NCBI GenBank assembly: GCA_022578965.1
Contig: MU401024.1
Coordinates: 1-13,010 of the forward strand
DNA: 13,010 bases
Source: Xylaria sp. FL1777
Taxonomy: Eukaryota; Ascomycota; Sordariomycetes; Xylariales; Xylariaceae
Reading direction: 5' to 3'
Shown: positions 1 through 8,158 of the stretch, in pieces
How positions within the stretch are numbered: position 1 is the first letter of the stretch
How the letters are laid out: every line of letters starts with the position of its first letter
Made by a program: the position numbers and the translations under genes
The notes under the pieces: generated by a model
The model's input: only the letters and a program-made list of their open reading frames with translations
What the model was told of the DNA's origin: nothing
The model's database searches: none

Positions 1-509
1 ATAGCTAAAAAAACTAAAGCTTTATATAAAGTTTAATATAATAACTAGCAAAATTAATTTAAAGTTAAACTTATATATTAAAAAAAAAAATATAATACTT
101 TAATTAATTTAAAAGCATAAGTTAATATAATTTTACTTAAAGTAGCAAAATAAAATAAAATTTCTTAAAAATATAAGCAAAAATTCTAAAAAATTAAAAA
201 ATTTAATAAAAGCACTTTTAGCTATAATAATAGTTATATATTTAAAAAAATTAAACTTTTTAATATATTTATATAAAAATATAAAAAGTAAATTATATTA
301 AATATTACTAATATATTTAATTATAATATTATTTTAAAAATATTATAGCTAAAAACTAGCAACCTTTTAATTTAATAAAAAGTAAAAACTATTAATTAAA
401 AAAATAAAAAACAAAGCAAAAAAATCAAAAAAATTACAAAAAAAATCTTAAACAAAATACTAAAAGTATATTACAAATTTTACAAACTATTTAAAAAAAA
501 AAAAAAAAA
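1..509 (+). pseudogene. Copy A: remnant of the protease-RT linker
   Basis: This stretch lies between the expected protease and the RT fingers of copy A and aligns with 9130-9638 of copy B. No catalytic motif is recognisable. Its last part, about 450-512, reads as a Lys-rich segment that can be derived from the acidic 'EEYHEF..LF.EEE' linker preceding RT in many gypsy polyproteins, with GAA changed to AAA. It ends in a run of 20 A at 493-512, where copy B has 18 T at 9129-9146, so the run comes from decayed Glu/Lys codons plus slippage. The reading is by eye and weak; the homology between the two copies is clear. Confidence 0.6.
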
Positions 510-1290
510 AAACTTCTTAAACATAGCTTATAAAATTATTATATTTCTATTAAAAAAAAATGTTAACTAAAGCTTTATTAAATATACTATATAAGCTTAA
601 ATAAAACAAATGCTTTATAAAAATATATTTAAAAAAATTTAGCAAAAAAATTCCTAAAAAAATCTTAGTTATTTATTAAATACTTTATAGTATTAATACT
701 TAAAATAAAAAATAAAAAACAACTAATTAATAAAAAAAAAAAACTAGTATAGCAAATAATAATTAACTATTAACTATTAAACGTAATTATTATTACAAAT
801 AAATATCTTTTTACTTTATTAGTAATTATAAAAAAAAACATTAATTAAGCAAAATAATTTATAGCAGTTAATATTTTAAATAAATATTATACTATTAAAA
901 TAACTAAAAAAAAAAAATAAAAAACCGCTATATAAACAGTATATAAACTATATAAGTATATAATTATACTACAAAAATTATAAAATATATTAGCTAGTTT
1001 TTAATATATAATAATAATAATTTTACAAAAGTTTTTAAACAAATTTATATTTATTTACTTAAATAATATTTTAATTTATTTTAAAACACTAAAAAAACAT
1101 AAAAAACATATAACTTAAGTATTAAAAACACTTAAACAAGCAAAATTATAACTTAACATAAAAAAATATATATAGCATATATAAAAAATCAACTTTTTAA
1201 AATTTATAATTACTTTAAAACAAATATAGATTTAATAATTAAAAATTAATACAATATAAAACTAGAAAATATTTAACTTAACTACTATTA
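510..1290 (+). pseudogene. pol: Copy A: reverse transcriptase domain of pol, inactivated
   Basis: RT copies the element RNA into cDNA inside the virus-like particle. About 260 codons can be followed by eye. The N-terminus (about 510-640) matches the gypsy 'LP.H.PWDH.I' and 'PIYSLS..E' region. NRYPLP-like residues follow at about 780-810. Motif A 'AKWFTALDI' reads as AK*FIAVNI at about 849-875, with its catalytic Asp changed to Asn (AAT, 870-872). A 'KTAFRTRYGLYEY' block lies at about 922-960. The active site YLDDILIYS reads YLNNILIYF at 1056-1082, both Asp codons having become AAT. It continues as KTLKEHEKHV-like sequence. Stops come from TGG, CAA and CGA codons. The family assignment is firm; the protein is dead. 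Confidence 0.93.
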
Positions 1291-1479
1291 TAAATATATA
1301 ACAAGCATTAAAATTTTTAAACTATGTTTAAATATTAATTTAAAACTTTAAAAAAATAGCATTTTACTTTATAAAATATACAAAAAAAAAATATAAAAAA
1401 AAATCTTTCTTAATTTTAAAAAAAGCTTAAAAAGCGTTTAAAAAACTAAAACTAAAAGTTACTTTTAACCTTATAATTA

Positions 1480-1860
1480 AACTACTTAATTTATAAAAAA
1501 AAAAAAAGCTAAAAATAAATGCTTTAAATAGTATAATTATAAAAGTTTTAAAATAATTAAAAAACAACAAAAAATAATACTTAATAGCTTATTACTTTAA
1601 AGCATTATAAAACATAGCATTATAATACTTTATATATAATAAAGAACTACTTATAATTATTATAGCACTTAAAAAATAAAAACCGTTTTTTATAAAAACT
1701 ATAAAGCTAATTAAAATTTATTTAAATTATTAAAACTTAATAAAATTTATAACTACGCAAAAAATTACTAAACAACATAAAAATTAAATAGTTTTTTTTT
1801 TTAAATTTAACTTTAAAATATATTATATTAAAAAAAAAAAAAACATTTAAGTGCTATATT
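1480..1860 (+). pseudogene. pol: Copy A: RNase H domain of pol, with a 60-bp in-frame deletion
   Basis: RNase H removes RNA from the RNA/DNA hybrid during reverse transcription. The diagnostic stretch is at about 1640-1690, reading KELL.III.ALKK*.PFF, which matches the gypsy 'KELLAIV.ALK.WR.YL' block. Further on, about 1750-1800, 'T.KITKQHKNW' matches 'TT..LTRRQARWAEFL'. Compared with copy B, copy A lacks 60 bp near 1831-1850. The missing part encodes the end of the domain, the 'ADALSRR' tail that is well conserved in gypsy elements and visible in B as QANILSQQS. The start is approximate, because the DAS motif region before 1600 is too degraded to place. Confidence 0.85.
1831..1850 (+). other. 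Copy A: junction of a 60-bp deletion between direct repeats
   Basis: Copy B has two 17-bp copies of the same sequence (CTTAAATG followed by nine T, + strand) at 7727-7743 and 7787-7803, exactly 60 bp apart. Copy A has a single copy here, its A-run running straight into CATTTAAG. The coordinate sum between copies shifts from 9638 to 9578 across this point, which gives the 60-bp size. The event fits slippage or template switching between short direct repeats, either in reverse transcription or in later replication. Confidence 0.85.
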
Positions 1861-1989
1861 TTTAAAAAAATAAAAGCTTAAAAATTAAAATTATACTTAA
1901 AAACCTTATAAATATATAATTATAATAAACTTATAACTTAAAAAAGTTAGCAAAACTACAAAAACATAAAAAATTAAAAAAAAACAAGC

Positions 1990-3090
1990 TAATATATAAA
2001 CGCAAAGTTTACTTACTAAAATCCTTATAAAATAAATTTATTAAAAAATTCTATAAACACTTATTATATAAATATTAAAAAGCAACAAAAACAGTTAAAC
2101 AACTATAAAAAAAATATAATTTTTTAAAACTATAAAACATAGTTAAATTTATTATAAAAAAATATAATATTTATAATAAAGCTAAATCAATTTAACATAA
2201 GCTTTATAAACTACTATAACTTATATAAATACTTAAATAAATATAACATATTATTGCTTAAGATTTTATTATAGCACTATTTTTATTAACTAATTTAGTT
2301 ATAAAAGTACAATATAATAAAATATAAATTATTATTAATAGATTTATTAAGTATGCTTACTTTTTATTGTTTAAAAAAAATATAATAGTTAAACAACTTA
2401 TATATACTTTTATACGTTAATATTTAAATAAGCATAAGCTACTAAAAAAAATTGTTTTAAACTAAAATAAATTGTTTACTTTTAAGTTTAAAACTAGTTT
2501 TTTTAAACTTATTAATATTAAACTAAAGTTTTTAACTGCTTACTACTTATAAATAAATAAACAAACAAAAAAACTAAACTAAATATTAAAACAATATTTA
2601 TAAAGTTATATTAACTACTAATAAAATAATTAAATAAAACTATTATTAATAGTATAAATTTTATATAATATATTAACAAACAAAAATATAAACATATTTT
2701 TGCATAAAGCTATTTATAAATAGCAAGCAATTATTAAAAAACAAAAAAAAACATTAATAAAAATATCTGCTATTTTAATTATAGTACTTTAAGCAAAAAT
2801 TATTACAACAAAAATTAAAACGCTATAAACTAAATTGCAATTATGTTTTTAGTTTTTATAACAATAAATATTAATATATTATAACAAAAAACAAACTAAA
2901 AAACTAACTTTTAAAAAAAGAAACAAAGTTTACTTATTATAACAAAAATAAAATATAAACATTAATATTTTTTAAATTAAAACAAAACAACTAAGCAATA
3001 AATTAAAATTTAAAAAACTTAGTTTTTTTAAAATTAAAAAAATCATTTTATTTATTAATTATAAACTATTATTACTAAAAAATATATAAA
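1990..3090 (+). pseudogene. pol: Copy A: integrase (zinc-binding, DDE core, GPY/F module), inactivated
   Basis: Integrase inserts the cDNA into the genome. The HHCC zinc finger lies at about 2050-2215: one His survives (in KHLLYKY, ancestrally HPLYGH) and both Cys codons have become TAT (2163-2165 and 2172-2174), just before a well preserved NKAKSI.HK.Y stretch. The core begins with A*DFI.AL, where the first catalytic Asp is intact (GAT, 2262-2264), followed by IIINRFIKYAYFL. The second Asp is AAC in IVLN*NKLFT (2460-2462). The third catalytic residue, in the 'TAYHPQTDGQTER.NQ' block, reads TAYYL*INKQTKK, the Glu now AAA (2568-2570). The C-terminal GPF motif reads SFF at 3021-3029. Order and spacing are typical of gypsy elements. 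Confidence 0.94.
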
Positions 3091-3179
3091 TTTACTTTAT
3101 TTTTTACATTTTTTTATTAAAACTAGCATTTATTAAAACATTTATTAAAATATAACTAAAAATAAAAACAAATTAAAAC

Positions 3180-3375
3180 GTTTATAAAGTTAAAAATATA
3201 CTAAATTTTTATTAAAACAACAATAACTTAAAATATTTTATTAAATAAAAAAAATACTTATATGCTAATAATACTTAAAAGCTTAAAAAACACTTAAAAA
3301 CTGCTAAAATAGTTATAAATTAGTTTTACTACTAATATTTTAACTACTTAAAACTAAAAAAAAAAGTTAATTTTA
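3180..3375 (+). pseudogene. pol: Copy A: C-terminal chromodomain of integrase
   Basis: Chromodomains at the end of integrase define chromoviruses and in characterised members guide insertion toward histone H3 Lys9-methylated chromatin. In one frame the sequence reads VYKVKNIL (about 3180-3203), then LKYFIK*KKYLYANNT*K (3228-3278), matching 'YEVEKIL ... [18 protein letters not shown]'. TGG has become TAA at both aromatic-cage Trp positions. It continues HLKTAK, then a FYY*YFN stretch resembling the basic 'FHRRYPNRP' tail that often follows. Copy B keeps Pro in NT*KP, giving the classic NTWEP. The pol reading ends around 3375-3420. Confidence 0.92.
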
Positions 3376-3395
3376 AAAAAAACGCTTAAAAAATT

Positions 3396-3566
3396 TTAAT
3401 TAAACTTAAATAAAGCAGCTTGTGTTACTTTAGCTTGCTTTTTTTGTTATTTTTGCTTTTTTGTTAGCACTTTTTATTTCTTTTTAATATGCTTTATTTT
3501 GTTTAGTTTATTTAAAAACTAAAGCTTTTATTAAACTATTTTAATACTTTTTGCTTTTAAAAAACG
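3396..3566 (-). pseudogene. Copy A: possible antisense reading frame in the 3' region
   Basis: Read on the - strand, this is the partner of 6011-6181 in copy B. It gives a highly charged, Lys/Gln/Ala-rich stretch ending in KKQAKVTQAA. At several positions where A has TAA the B copy has CAA, and at the codon before the final AA it is A that has CAA and B that has TAA. This is what decay of one ancestral Gln-rich frame by C-to-T change would leave. No domain is recognised and no start can be fixed. It could also be a chance reading of a low-complexity tract. Confidence 0.3.
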
Positions 3567-3990
3567 TTTTTATATATAAAGCTAAGCTAACTTGCTTAAA
3601 ACAAAATTAAAGCTATTTTAAGCTTGTTTTAATTTTTTTTAAACTAAAAATAACTATTGCTTTGCTTGTTTTTCCTTTTTTTTAAAACAATAATGCTTAA
3701 AAACTATATTATTAATTAAGTTAATTAAAACTCTTAATTTATTATAAAAATAACTAGCATATATACATTTAAAATAATAAAATATATTATTTGTTATTTT
3801 ATATATTAATAACTAATTAAAGCAGTAAAAGCAAAACATAACTTTATAACTAGTAAAATTAATAAAAAAAGCAAAAACAAGTTTTTGCTTTATTTTAAAT
3901 AAACAGTTAATTTTTTTAATGTGCTTTAATATTATAACATATAAAAAAAAAAAAAAAGAAAAAACTTACAAAAAATTATTAAAACAACAA

Positions 3991-4010
3991 TTTTAAAAAA
4001 AAAAAAATAG
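3991..4010 (+). other. Copy A: polypurine tract (plus-strand primer)
   Basis: An A-rich tract ending AATAG directly abuts the LTR start TGTTA at 4011. The polypurine tract escapes RNase H and primes plus-strand DNA just upstream of the 3' LTR, so it fixes the element's orientation as +. Copy B has the matching tract, with several G residues kept. Confidence 0.75.
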
Positions 4011-4119
4011 TGTTATAAAATTAGCACAAAAGTAGCTTTTAAAGCAGCTTAATGCTTTTATATATATTTTGCGCCTTTTTTTTTGCTAATTAAAGCTAAA
4101 ATTATATAATAATTCATTT

Positions 4120-4223
4120 AGCTTATTAAGCTTATAGTAATTTAAAGCTTATTAAGCTTATAATAATTTAAAGCTTATTAAGCTTATAATAATTTAGTGC
4201 TTACTAAACTTATAATAATTTAA
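4120..4223 (+). repeat. Copy A LTR: four tandem 26-bp units
   Basis: Units lie at 4120-4145, 4146-4171, 4172-4197 and 4198-4223. The core is AGCTTATTAAGCTTATAATA, so each unit carries one or two AGCTT boxes spaced 10 bp apart; the fourth unit is the most diverged (TGCTTACTAAACTT). The array sits 110-213 bp into the LTR, in what would be U3, where tandem repeats often act as promoter or enhancer elements. That role is inference. Confidence 0.9.
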
Positions 4224-4474
4224 AAAAAATTACTACTTTTTTTATTTTTTTTTTGTTTATATAATTATATACTTTTTATATTTAGTTATTTATTTAATTT
4301 TAGTTCTTTAGCTATTAATTTTTTATAACTATTAAGCATTAATATATTTATTACTTTTAATCTTTTAAGACCTTTATTAATGTATAGTAATAAAAGTACT
4401 TTAAAAACTTCCTTAATAAACTACTGTTAAAAATTCTATTATTACCTGCAAATTAAAACCTTAAAAGCAAACCC

Positions 4475-4492
4475 GTTATATTAATATATAAC
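4475..4492. repeat. Near-palindrome at the LTR 3' end
   Basis: GTTATATTAATATATAAC reads almost the same on both strands. It recurs in both copy B LTRs (about 5083-5100 and 12291-12308) 11 bp from the LTR edge. Its mirrored GTTA/TAAC ends look like an LTR terminus, but the target-site duplication of copy B shows that the real end lies 11 bp further out. Confidence 0.75.
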
Positions 4493-4504
4493 AAGTTTAT
4501 TATA

Positions 4505-5066
4505 GTTTTTAAGCTTTACTTTATGCTTATTTTAACTATTAAAGTTTTTTTAATTTTAAATGCTACTAATAATTTTTTAGCTTAAAAAAATTAATAAAAA
4601 ACTTTAATTGTTTATTAAAGCTTATATAGCTATATATTATTTTTGTACTAATAAAAATATTTAAGCTACGTTTATAGTTAATATGCAATTTTAAGTTACA
4701 ATTAAAAAAGCAAAAAAAGCTATAGCAAGTAAAAAAGCTAAAAGTTTTATATAAATAAGCTAGTTAAAAAATGTTTATATAACTTTTAAAAGTTAATATT
4801 ATCATATATTTAATAGCTAAAAGTTTTAGTAAAATTTTAATGTTTAATGCTTAATAAAGTTATTTAATTGCTTTGCTTTTTTATAATGTATGTTTTTTAA
4901 CTTTTATAGTTTTATATTTATAATTTTATGTTGTTATTTTTAGTATTTTATTATATTATGTTTTATTTTAAAATTTATAAACGTAAACTTATAATAAGTA
5001 ACTTTTTTAAAACTATAAATAATAAATAGCTTTATAATAAATGCTTTAGCTTTTGCTTTATAGTTA
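4505..5066. other. Spacer between the two elements, no gene seen
   Basis: This 562-bp AT-rich stretch is not part of either element. I see no open frame of note, no LTR copy and no RNA gene. It holds a perfect 14-bp palindrome (AACTTTTAAAAGTT, 4781-4794) and two near-identical AGCTAAAAGTTTTA segments about 80 bp apart (around 4736 and 4816). It is as AT-rich as the elements, so it is either another decayed repeat or unique DNA reached by spreading mutation. I cannot tell which. Confidence 0.6.
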
Positions 5067-5071
5067 TAATA
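5067..5071. repeat. Left target-site duplication of copy B (TAATA)
   Basis: TAATA immediately precedes TGTAATGAACT, the LTR terminus on the + strand. The same five bases follow the other LTR at 12773-12777. Five bases is the usual duplication length for Ty3/gypsy integrases, so this pair defines the exact ends of copy B. In such AT-rich sequence a chance match is possible, but it occurs at the position the LTR structure predicts. Confidence 0.8.
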
Positions 5072-5565
5072 TGTAATGAACTTATTATATATTAATATAA
5101 CGGGTTTACTCTTGGAGTTTTAATTTGCAAGTAATAATAGGATTTTTAACAGTAGTCCGTTAGGGAGGTTTTCGGGGTACTTTTACTACTATGCATTAAT
5201 AGGGGTTTTAAGGGATTAAAAGTAATAAGTATATTAATGCTTAGTAGTTATAAAAAATTAATAGCTAAAGAACTAGAATTAAATAAATAACTAAATATAA
5301 AAAGTGCATAATTATATAAACAAAAAAAAAGTAAAAAAAGTAGTAACTTTTTTTAGATTACTGCAAGTTTAATAAGCATTAAATTATTGTAAGCTTAATA
5401 AGCTTTAAATTACTATAAGCTTAATAAGCTTTAAATTACTATAAGCTTAGTAAGCTAAGTAAGTTGTTATATAACTTTAGCTTTAGCTAGCAAAAAAAAA
5501 AGTGCATAGTATATATAAAAGTATTAAGTTGTTTTAAAAGCTACTTTTGTGCTAATTTTATAACA
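5072..5565 (-). repeat. Copy B: 3' LTR, 494 bp, the least mutated LTR
   Basis: On the + strand it runs from TGTAATGAACT to GCTAATTTTATAACA. It aligns without gaps to 12279-12772 (offset 7207) and to 4011-4504 in reverse complement (coordinates sum to 9576). The part at 5101-5220 keeps far more G and C than anything else in the window, including GGG and GGGG runs; the other two LTRs show A or T at most of these sites. This copy therefore preserves most of the ancestral LTR sequence. It contains the four 26-bp units at 5353-5456. Confidence 0.95.
5353..5456 (-). repeat. Copy B 3' LTR: four tandem 26-bp units
   Basis: This is the reverse-complement counterpart of 4120-4223, again with four units and boxes such as AAGCTTAATAAGCTT. 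The same unit number in all three LTRs means that the array was fixed in the family before these insertions and has not expanded since. Confidence 0.9.
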
Positions 5566-5582
5566 TTATTTCTTTTTTTCTA
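5566..5582 (-). other. Copy B: polypurine tract
   Basis: On the - strand the sequence before the LTR reads AGAAAAAAAGAAATAA followed directly by TGTTA. This is a standard purine primer position, and several G residues survive. It shows that copy B is transcribed right to left. Confidence 0.8.
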
Positions 5583-6205
5583 AAATTGTTGTTTTAATAA
5601 TTTTCCATAAGTATTTTTTTTTTTTTTTTTTTTTATATGTTATAATGTTAAAATGCATTAAAAAAACTAACTGCTTATTTAAAACAAAATAAAAACTCGT
5701 TTTTGTTTTTTTTATTAATTTTATTAGCTATAAAGTTATGCTTTATTTTTGCTGCTTTAATTAGTTATTAATATGCAAAATAATAGATAATATGTTTTAT
5801 TGTTTTAAATGCGTATATGCTAGTTGTTTTTGCAATAAATTAAAAGTTCTGATTAATTTAATTAATAATATAATTTTTAAACACTGTTGTTTTAAAAAAA
5901 AAAAAAAGCAAACAAAGCAATAGTTACTTTTAGTTTAAAAGAAATTAAAACAAGCTTAAAATAGCTTTAACTTTGTTTTAAGCAAGTTAGCTTAGCTTTA
6001 TATATAAAAACGTTTTTTAAAAGCAAAAAGTATTAAAATAGTTTAGCAAAAGCTTTAATTTTTAAATAAATTAAATAAAATAAAACGCATTAAAAAAAAA
6101 CAAAAAGCGCTAGTAAAAAAGCAAAAACAACAAAAAAAGCAAGCTAAAGCAACATAAGCTGCTTTATTTAAGTTTAATTAAGATTTTTTAAGCGTTTTTT
6201 TTAAA
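5583..6205 (-). other. Copy B: 3' untranslated region between pol and the 3' LTR
   Basis: It is the counterpart of 3376-3993 in copy A and holds no sense domain that I recognise. It includes a run of 21 T at 5614-5634, the longest homopolymer in the window. Between about 5900 and 6170 the + strand becomes A-rich, the reverse of the T-rich + strand in the adjoining pol, which draws attention to a possible frame on the + strand, listed separately. Confidence 0.75.
6011..6181 (+). pseudogene. Copy B: possible antisense reading frame, Lys/Gln/Ala-rich
   Basis: On the + strand, opposite to pol, a frame reads RFLKAKSIKIV, then FLNKLNKIKRIKKKQKAL, then KKQKQQKKQAKAT, interrupted by stops at 6044-6046, 6056-6058, 6155-6157 and 6179-6181. 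The stop at 6155-6157 is CAA in copy A, while CAA codons here at 6047-6049, 6101-6103 and 6128-6130 are TAA in copy A. That supports an ancestral Gln codon at each place. The stretch looks like a charged, helical protein tail; tails of this kind occur in some fungal pogo/Fot-type transposases, but I recognise no domain. The start, full extent and reality of the gene are uncertain. Confidence 0.3.
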
Positions 6206-6398
6206 GTTAACTTTTTTTTTTTAGTTTTAAGCAGTTAAAATGTTAGCAATAAAACTAATTTATAACTACTTTAGCAGTTTTTAAGTGTTTTTTAGGTTTT
6301 TAAGTATTATTAGCATATAAATATTTTTTTTATTTAATAAAATACTTTAAGTTATTATTATTTTAATAAAAATTTAGTATACTTTTAATTTTATAAAC
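6206..6398 (-). pseudogene. pol: Copy B: chromodomain at the integrase C-terminus
   Basis: On the - strand it reads VYKIKSIL, then LKYFIK*KKYLYANNT*KPKKHLKTA, equivalent to a canonical 'YEVE.IL ... [26 protein letters not shown]'. Both Trp codons have become TAA. Compared with copy A, B keeps the Pro of NTWEP. The domain would bind methylated histone tails during target choice, as known for characterised chromoviruses. Confidence 0.92.
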
Positions 6399-6489
6399 GT
6401 TTTAATTTGTTTTTATTTTTAGTTATATTTTAATAAATGTTTTAATAAGTGCTAGTTTTAGTAAAAAAATGTAAAAAATAAAGTAAATT

Positions 6490-7588
6490 TATATATTTTT
6501 TAGTAATAATAGTTTATAGTTTATAAGTAAAATAACTTCTTTAATTTTAAAAGAGCTAAGTTTTTTGAATTTTAATTTATTGCTTAGTTATTTTGTTTTA
6601 ATTTAAAAAATATTAGTATTTATATTTTGTTTTTATTATAGCAAGTAAACTTTGTTTTTTTTTTTAAAGGTTAGTTCTTTAGTTTGTTTTTTGTTACAGT
6701 ATATTAATATTTATTATTGTAAAAATTAAAGGCATAATTATAGTTTAGCTTATAGCGTTTTAATTTCTATTATAATAGTTTTTGCTTAAAGTACTATAGT
6801 TAAAATAGCAAGTGCTTTTATTAATGTTTTTTTTTGTTTTTTAATAGTTGCTTGCTATTTATAAACAGCTTTATATAAAAATATGTTTATATTTTTGTTT
6901 ATTAATATATTATATAAAATTTATGTTATTAATAATAGTTTTATTTAATTGTTTTATTAATAATTAATATAACTTTATAAATATTATTTTAGTATTTAGT
7001 TTAGTTTTTTTGTTTGTTTATTTGTTTATAAGTAATAAGCAATTAAAAACTTTAGTTTAATACTAATAAGTTTAAAAAAGCTAGTTTTAAACTTAAAAGT
7101 AAATAATTTATTTTGGTTTAAAATAATTTTTTTTAATAGCTTATATTTATTTAAATATTAACGTATAAAGGCATATATAAGTTGTTTAGCTATTATATTT
7201 TTTTTAAACAGTAAAAAGTAAGCATATTTAATAAGTTTATTAATAATAACTTATATTTTATTATATTATATTTTTATAACTAAATTAGTTAATAAAAGTA
7301 ATGCTATAATAAAATTTTAAGCAATAATATACTATATTTATTTAAATATTTATATAAGTTATAATAATTTATAAAGCTTATATTAAGCTATTTTAGCTTT
7401 ATTACAAATATTATACTTTTTTATAATAGATTTAACTATGTTTTATAGTTCTAAAAAATTATACTTTTTTTATAGTTGTTAAACTATTTTTATTGCTTTT
7501 TAGTATTTATATAATAAATGTTTATAAAATTTTTTAATAAACTTATTTCGTAAAAATTTTAGTAAGTAAACTTTATGTTTATATATTA
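6490..7588 (-). pseudogene. pol: Copy B: integrase, inactivated
   Basis: It aligns with 1990-3090 of copy A (coordinate sum 9578). The zinc finger keeps one Cys (YNICNKAK), where copy A has Tyr at both Cys positions. All three catalytic residues are lost: the first Asp reads Asn (AAT; + strand 7314-7316), the second reads Asn in IILNQNKLFT (+ strand 7116-7118), and the Glu of 'QTER' reads Lys (+ strand 7008-7010). In the second motif, Arg of 'SDRDKLF' became Gln (CGA to CAA) in B but a stop in A, a clear case of different hits on one ancestral codon. Confidence 0.93.
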
Positions 7589-7726
7589 GCTTATTATTTT
7601 TTAATTTTTTGTATTTTTGTAGTTATGCTAACTTTTTTAAATTATAAGCTTATTATAGCTATATATTTGTAAGGTTTTTAAGTATAATTTTAACTTTTAA
7701 ACTTTTATCTTTTTAAAAATATAGCA

Positions 7727-8158
7727 CTTAAATGTTTTTTTTTAGAACTTTAAATCTTTTTTAACTTTGTTAGCTTAATATGTTTGCTTAAATGTTTTTT
7801 TTTCCTTTAATGTAGTATATCTTAAAGTTAAATTTAGAAAAAAAAACCATTTAATTTTTATGTTGTTTAATAATCTTTTGCGTAGTTATAAATTTTGTTA
7901 GGTTTTAATAATTTAAATAAATTTTAATTAGCTTTATAATTCTTATAAAAAATAGTTTTTATTTTTTAAGTGCTATAATAATTACAAGTAATTTTTTGTT
8001 ATATATAAAGTATTATAATACTATGTTTTATAATGCTTTAAAATAATAAGCTACTAAGTGCTATTTTTTGTTATTTTTTAGTTATTTTAAAACTTTTATA
8101 ATTATACTATTTAAAGCATTTGTTTTTAGCTTTTTTTTTTTTTGTAGATTAAGTAGTT
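7727..8158 (-). pseudogene. pol: Copy B: RNase H domain with an undeleted C-terminal tail
   Basis: It carries the same KELL...ALKK block as copy A (around 7960-8000). Unlike copy A it retains the full end of the domain, reading YIKGKKNIQANILSQQS with stops taken as Gln, which matches 'YIPGKENIQADALSRRS'. The 60 bp missing from A lie between the direct repeats at 7727-7743 and 7787-7803. This shows that B has the ancestral length and A the deletion. Confidence 0.87.

Larger units (their letters stand above)
3376..4010 (+). other. Copy A: 3' untranslated region between pol and the LTR
   Basis: This 635-bp stretch follows the chromodomain and has no sense reading that I recognise. Base skew flips inside it: from about 3415 to 3700 the + strand is T-rich, whereas the coding part before it is A-rich. 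The skew flip and a possible antisense reading frame (listed separately) suggest it may once have had coding capacity on the other strand. It aligns throughout with 5566-6200 of copy B. It contains homopolymer runs (A-run around 3944-3957) and ends in the polypurine tract. Confidence 0.75.
1..4504 (+). mobile_element. Copy A: decayed Ty3/gypsy chromovirus LTR retrotransposon, 5' part cut off by the window edge
   Basis: The + strand reads, in order, reverse transcriptase, RNase H, integrase, chromodomain, polypurine tract and 3' LTR, which is the Ty3/gypsy (Metaviridae) order with a chromovirus C-terminus. The same sequence occurs in reverse complement at 5072-9638 (copy B), with coordinates summing to about 9576-9578 on the LTR side of the RNase H and to 9638 to the left of it. 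Orientation is set by the coding remnants and by the purine tract just before the LTR. The + strand is A-rich over the coding part, as expected for a purine-rich sense strand after G-to-A and C-to-T change. The 5' LTR, Gag and protease lie outside the window. The element is inactive, with stop codons in all frames. Confidence 0.95.
4011..4504 (+). repeat. Copy A: 3' LTR, 494 bp
   Basis: It starts TGTTATAAAATTAGCACAAA and ends AAGTTTATTATA, the decayed form of the ATTACA end seen in copy B. Its length of exactly 494 bp matches both LTRs of copy B without indels, and the differences I could compare are transitions. It carries four 26-bp tandem units at 4120-4223 and a near-palindrome at 4475-4492. 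A block at about 4440-4480 keeps several C residues (CCTGCAAA, AACCCGTT). The duplicated target site to the right should begin at 4505 (GTTTT); the left partner is outside the window, so it cannot be confirmed. Confidence 0.95.

Noticed and set aside
4120..4223. CRISPR-like array
   Set aside because: The 26-bp units are contiguous with no spacers and recur inside each LTR, so this is a tandem repeat of the LTR.
4781..4794. 14-bp perfect palindrome as an operator
   Set aside because: At about 90% A+T such palindromes arise often by chance, and no gene is nearby.
5083..5100. Near-palindrome as a DNA transposon inverted terminus
   Set aside because: It lies inside a 494-bp LTR, and no matching element with inverted termini is present.
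5614..5634. Run of 21 T as a poly(A) tail of a LINE or processed copy on the - strand
   Set aside because: It sits inside the 3' region of an LTR element, and copy A has the corresponding A-run at the same place, so it is part of the element.
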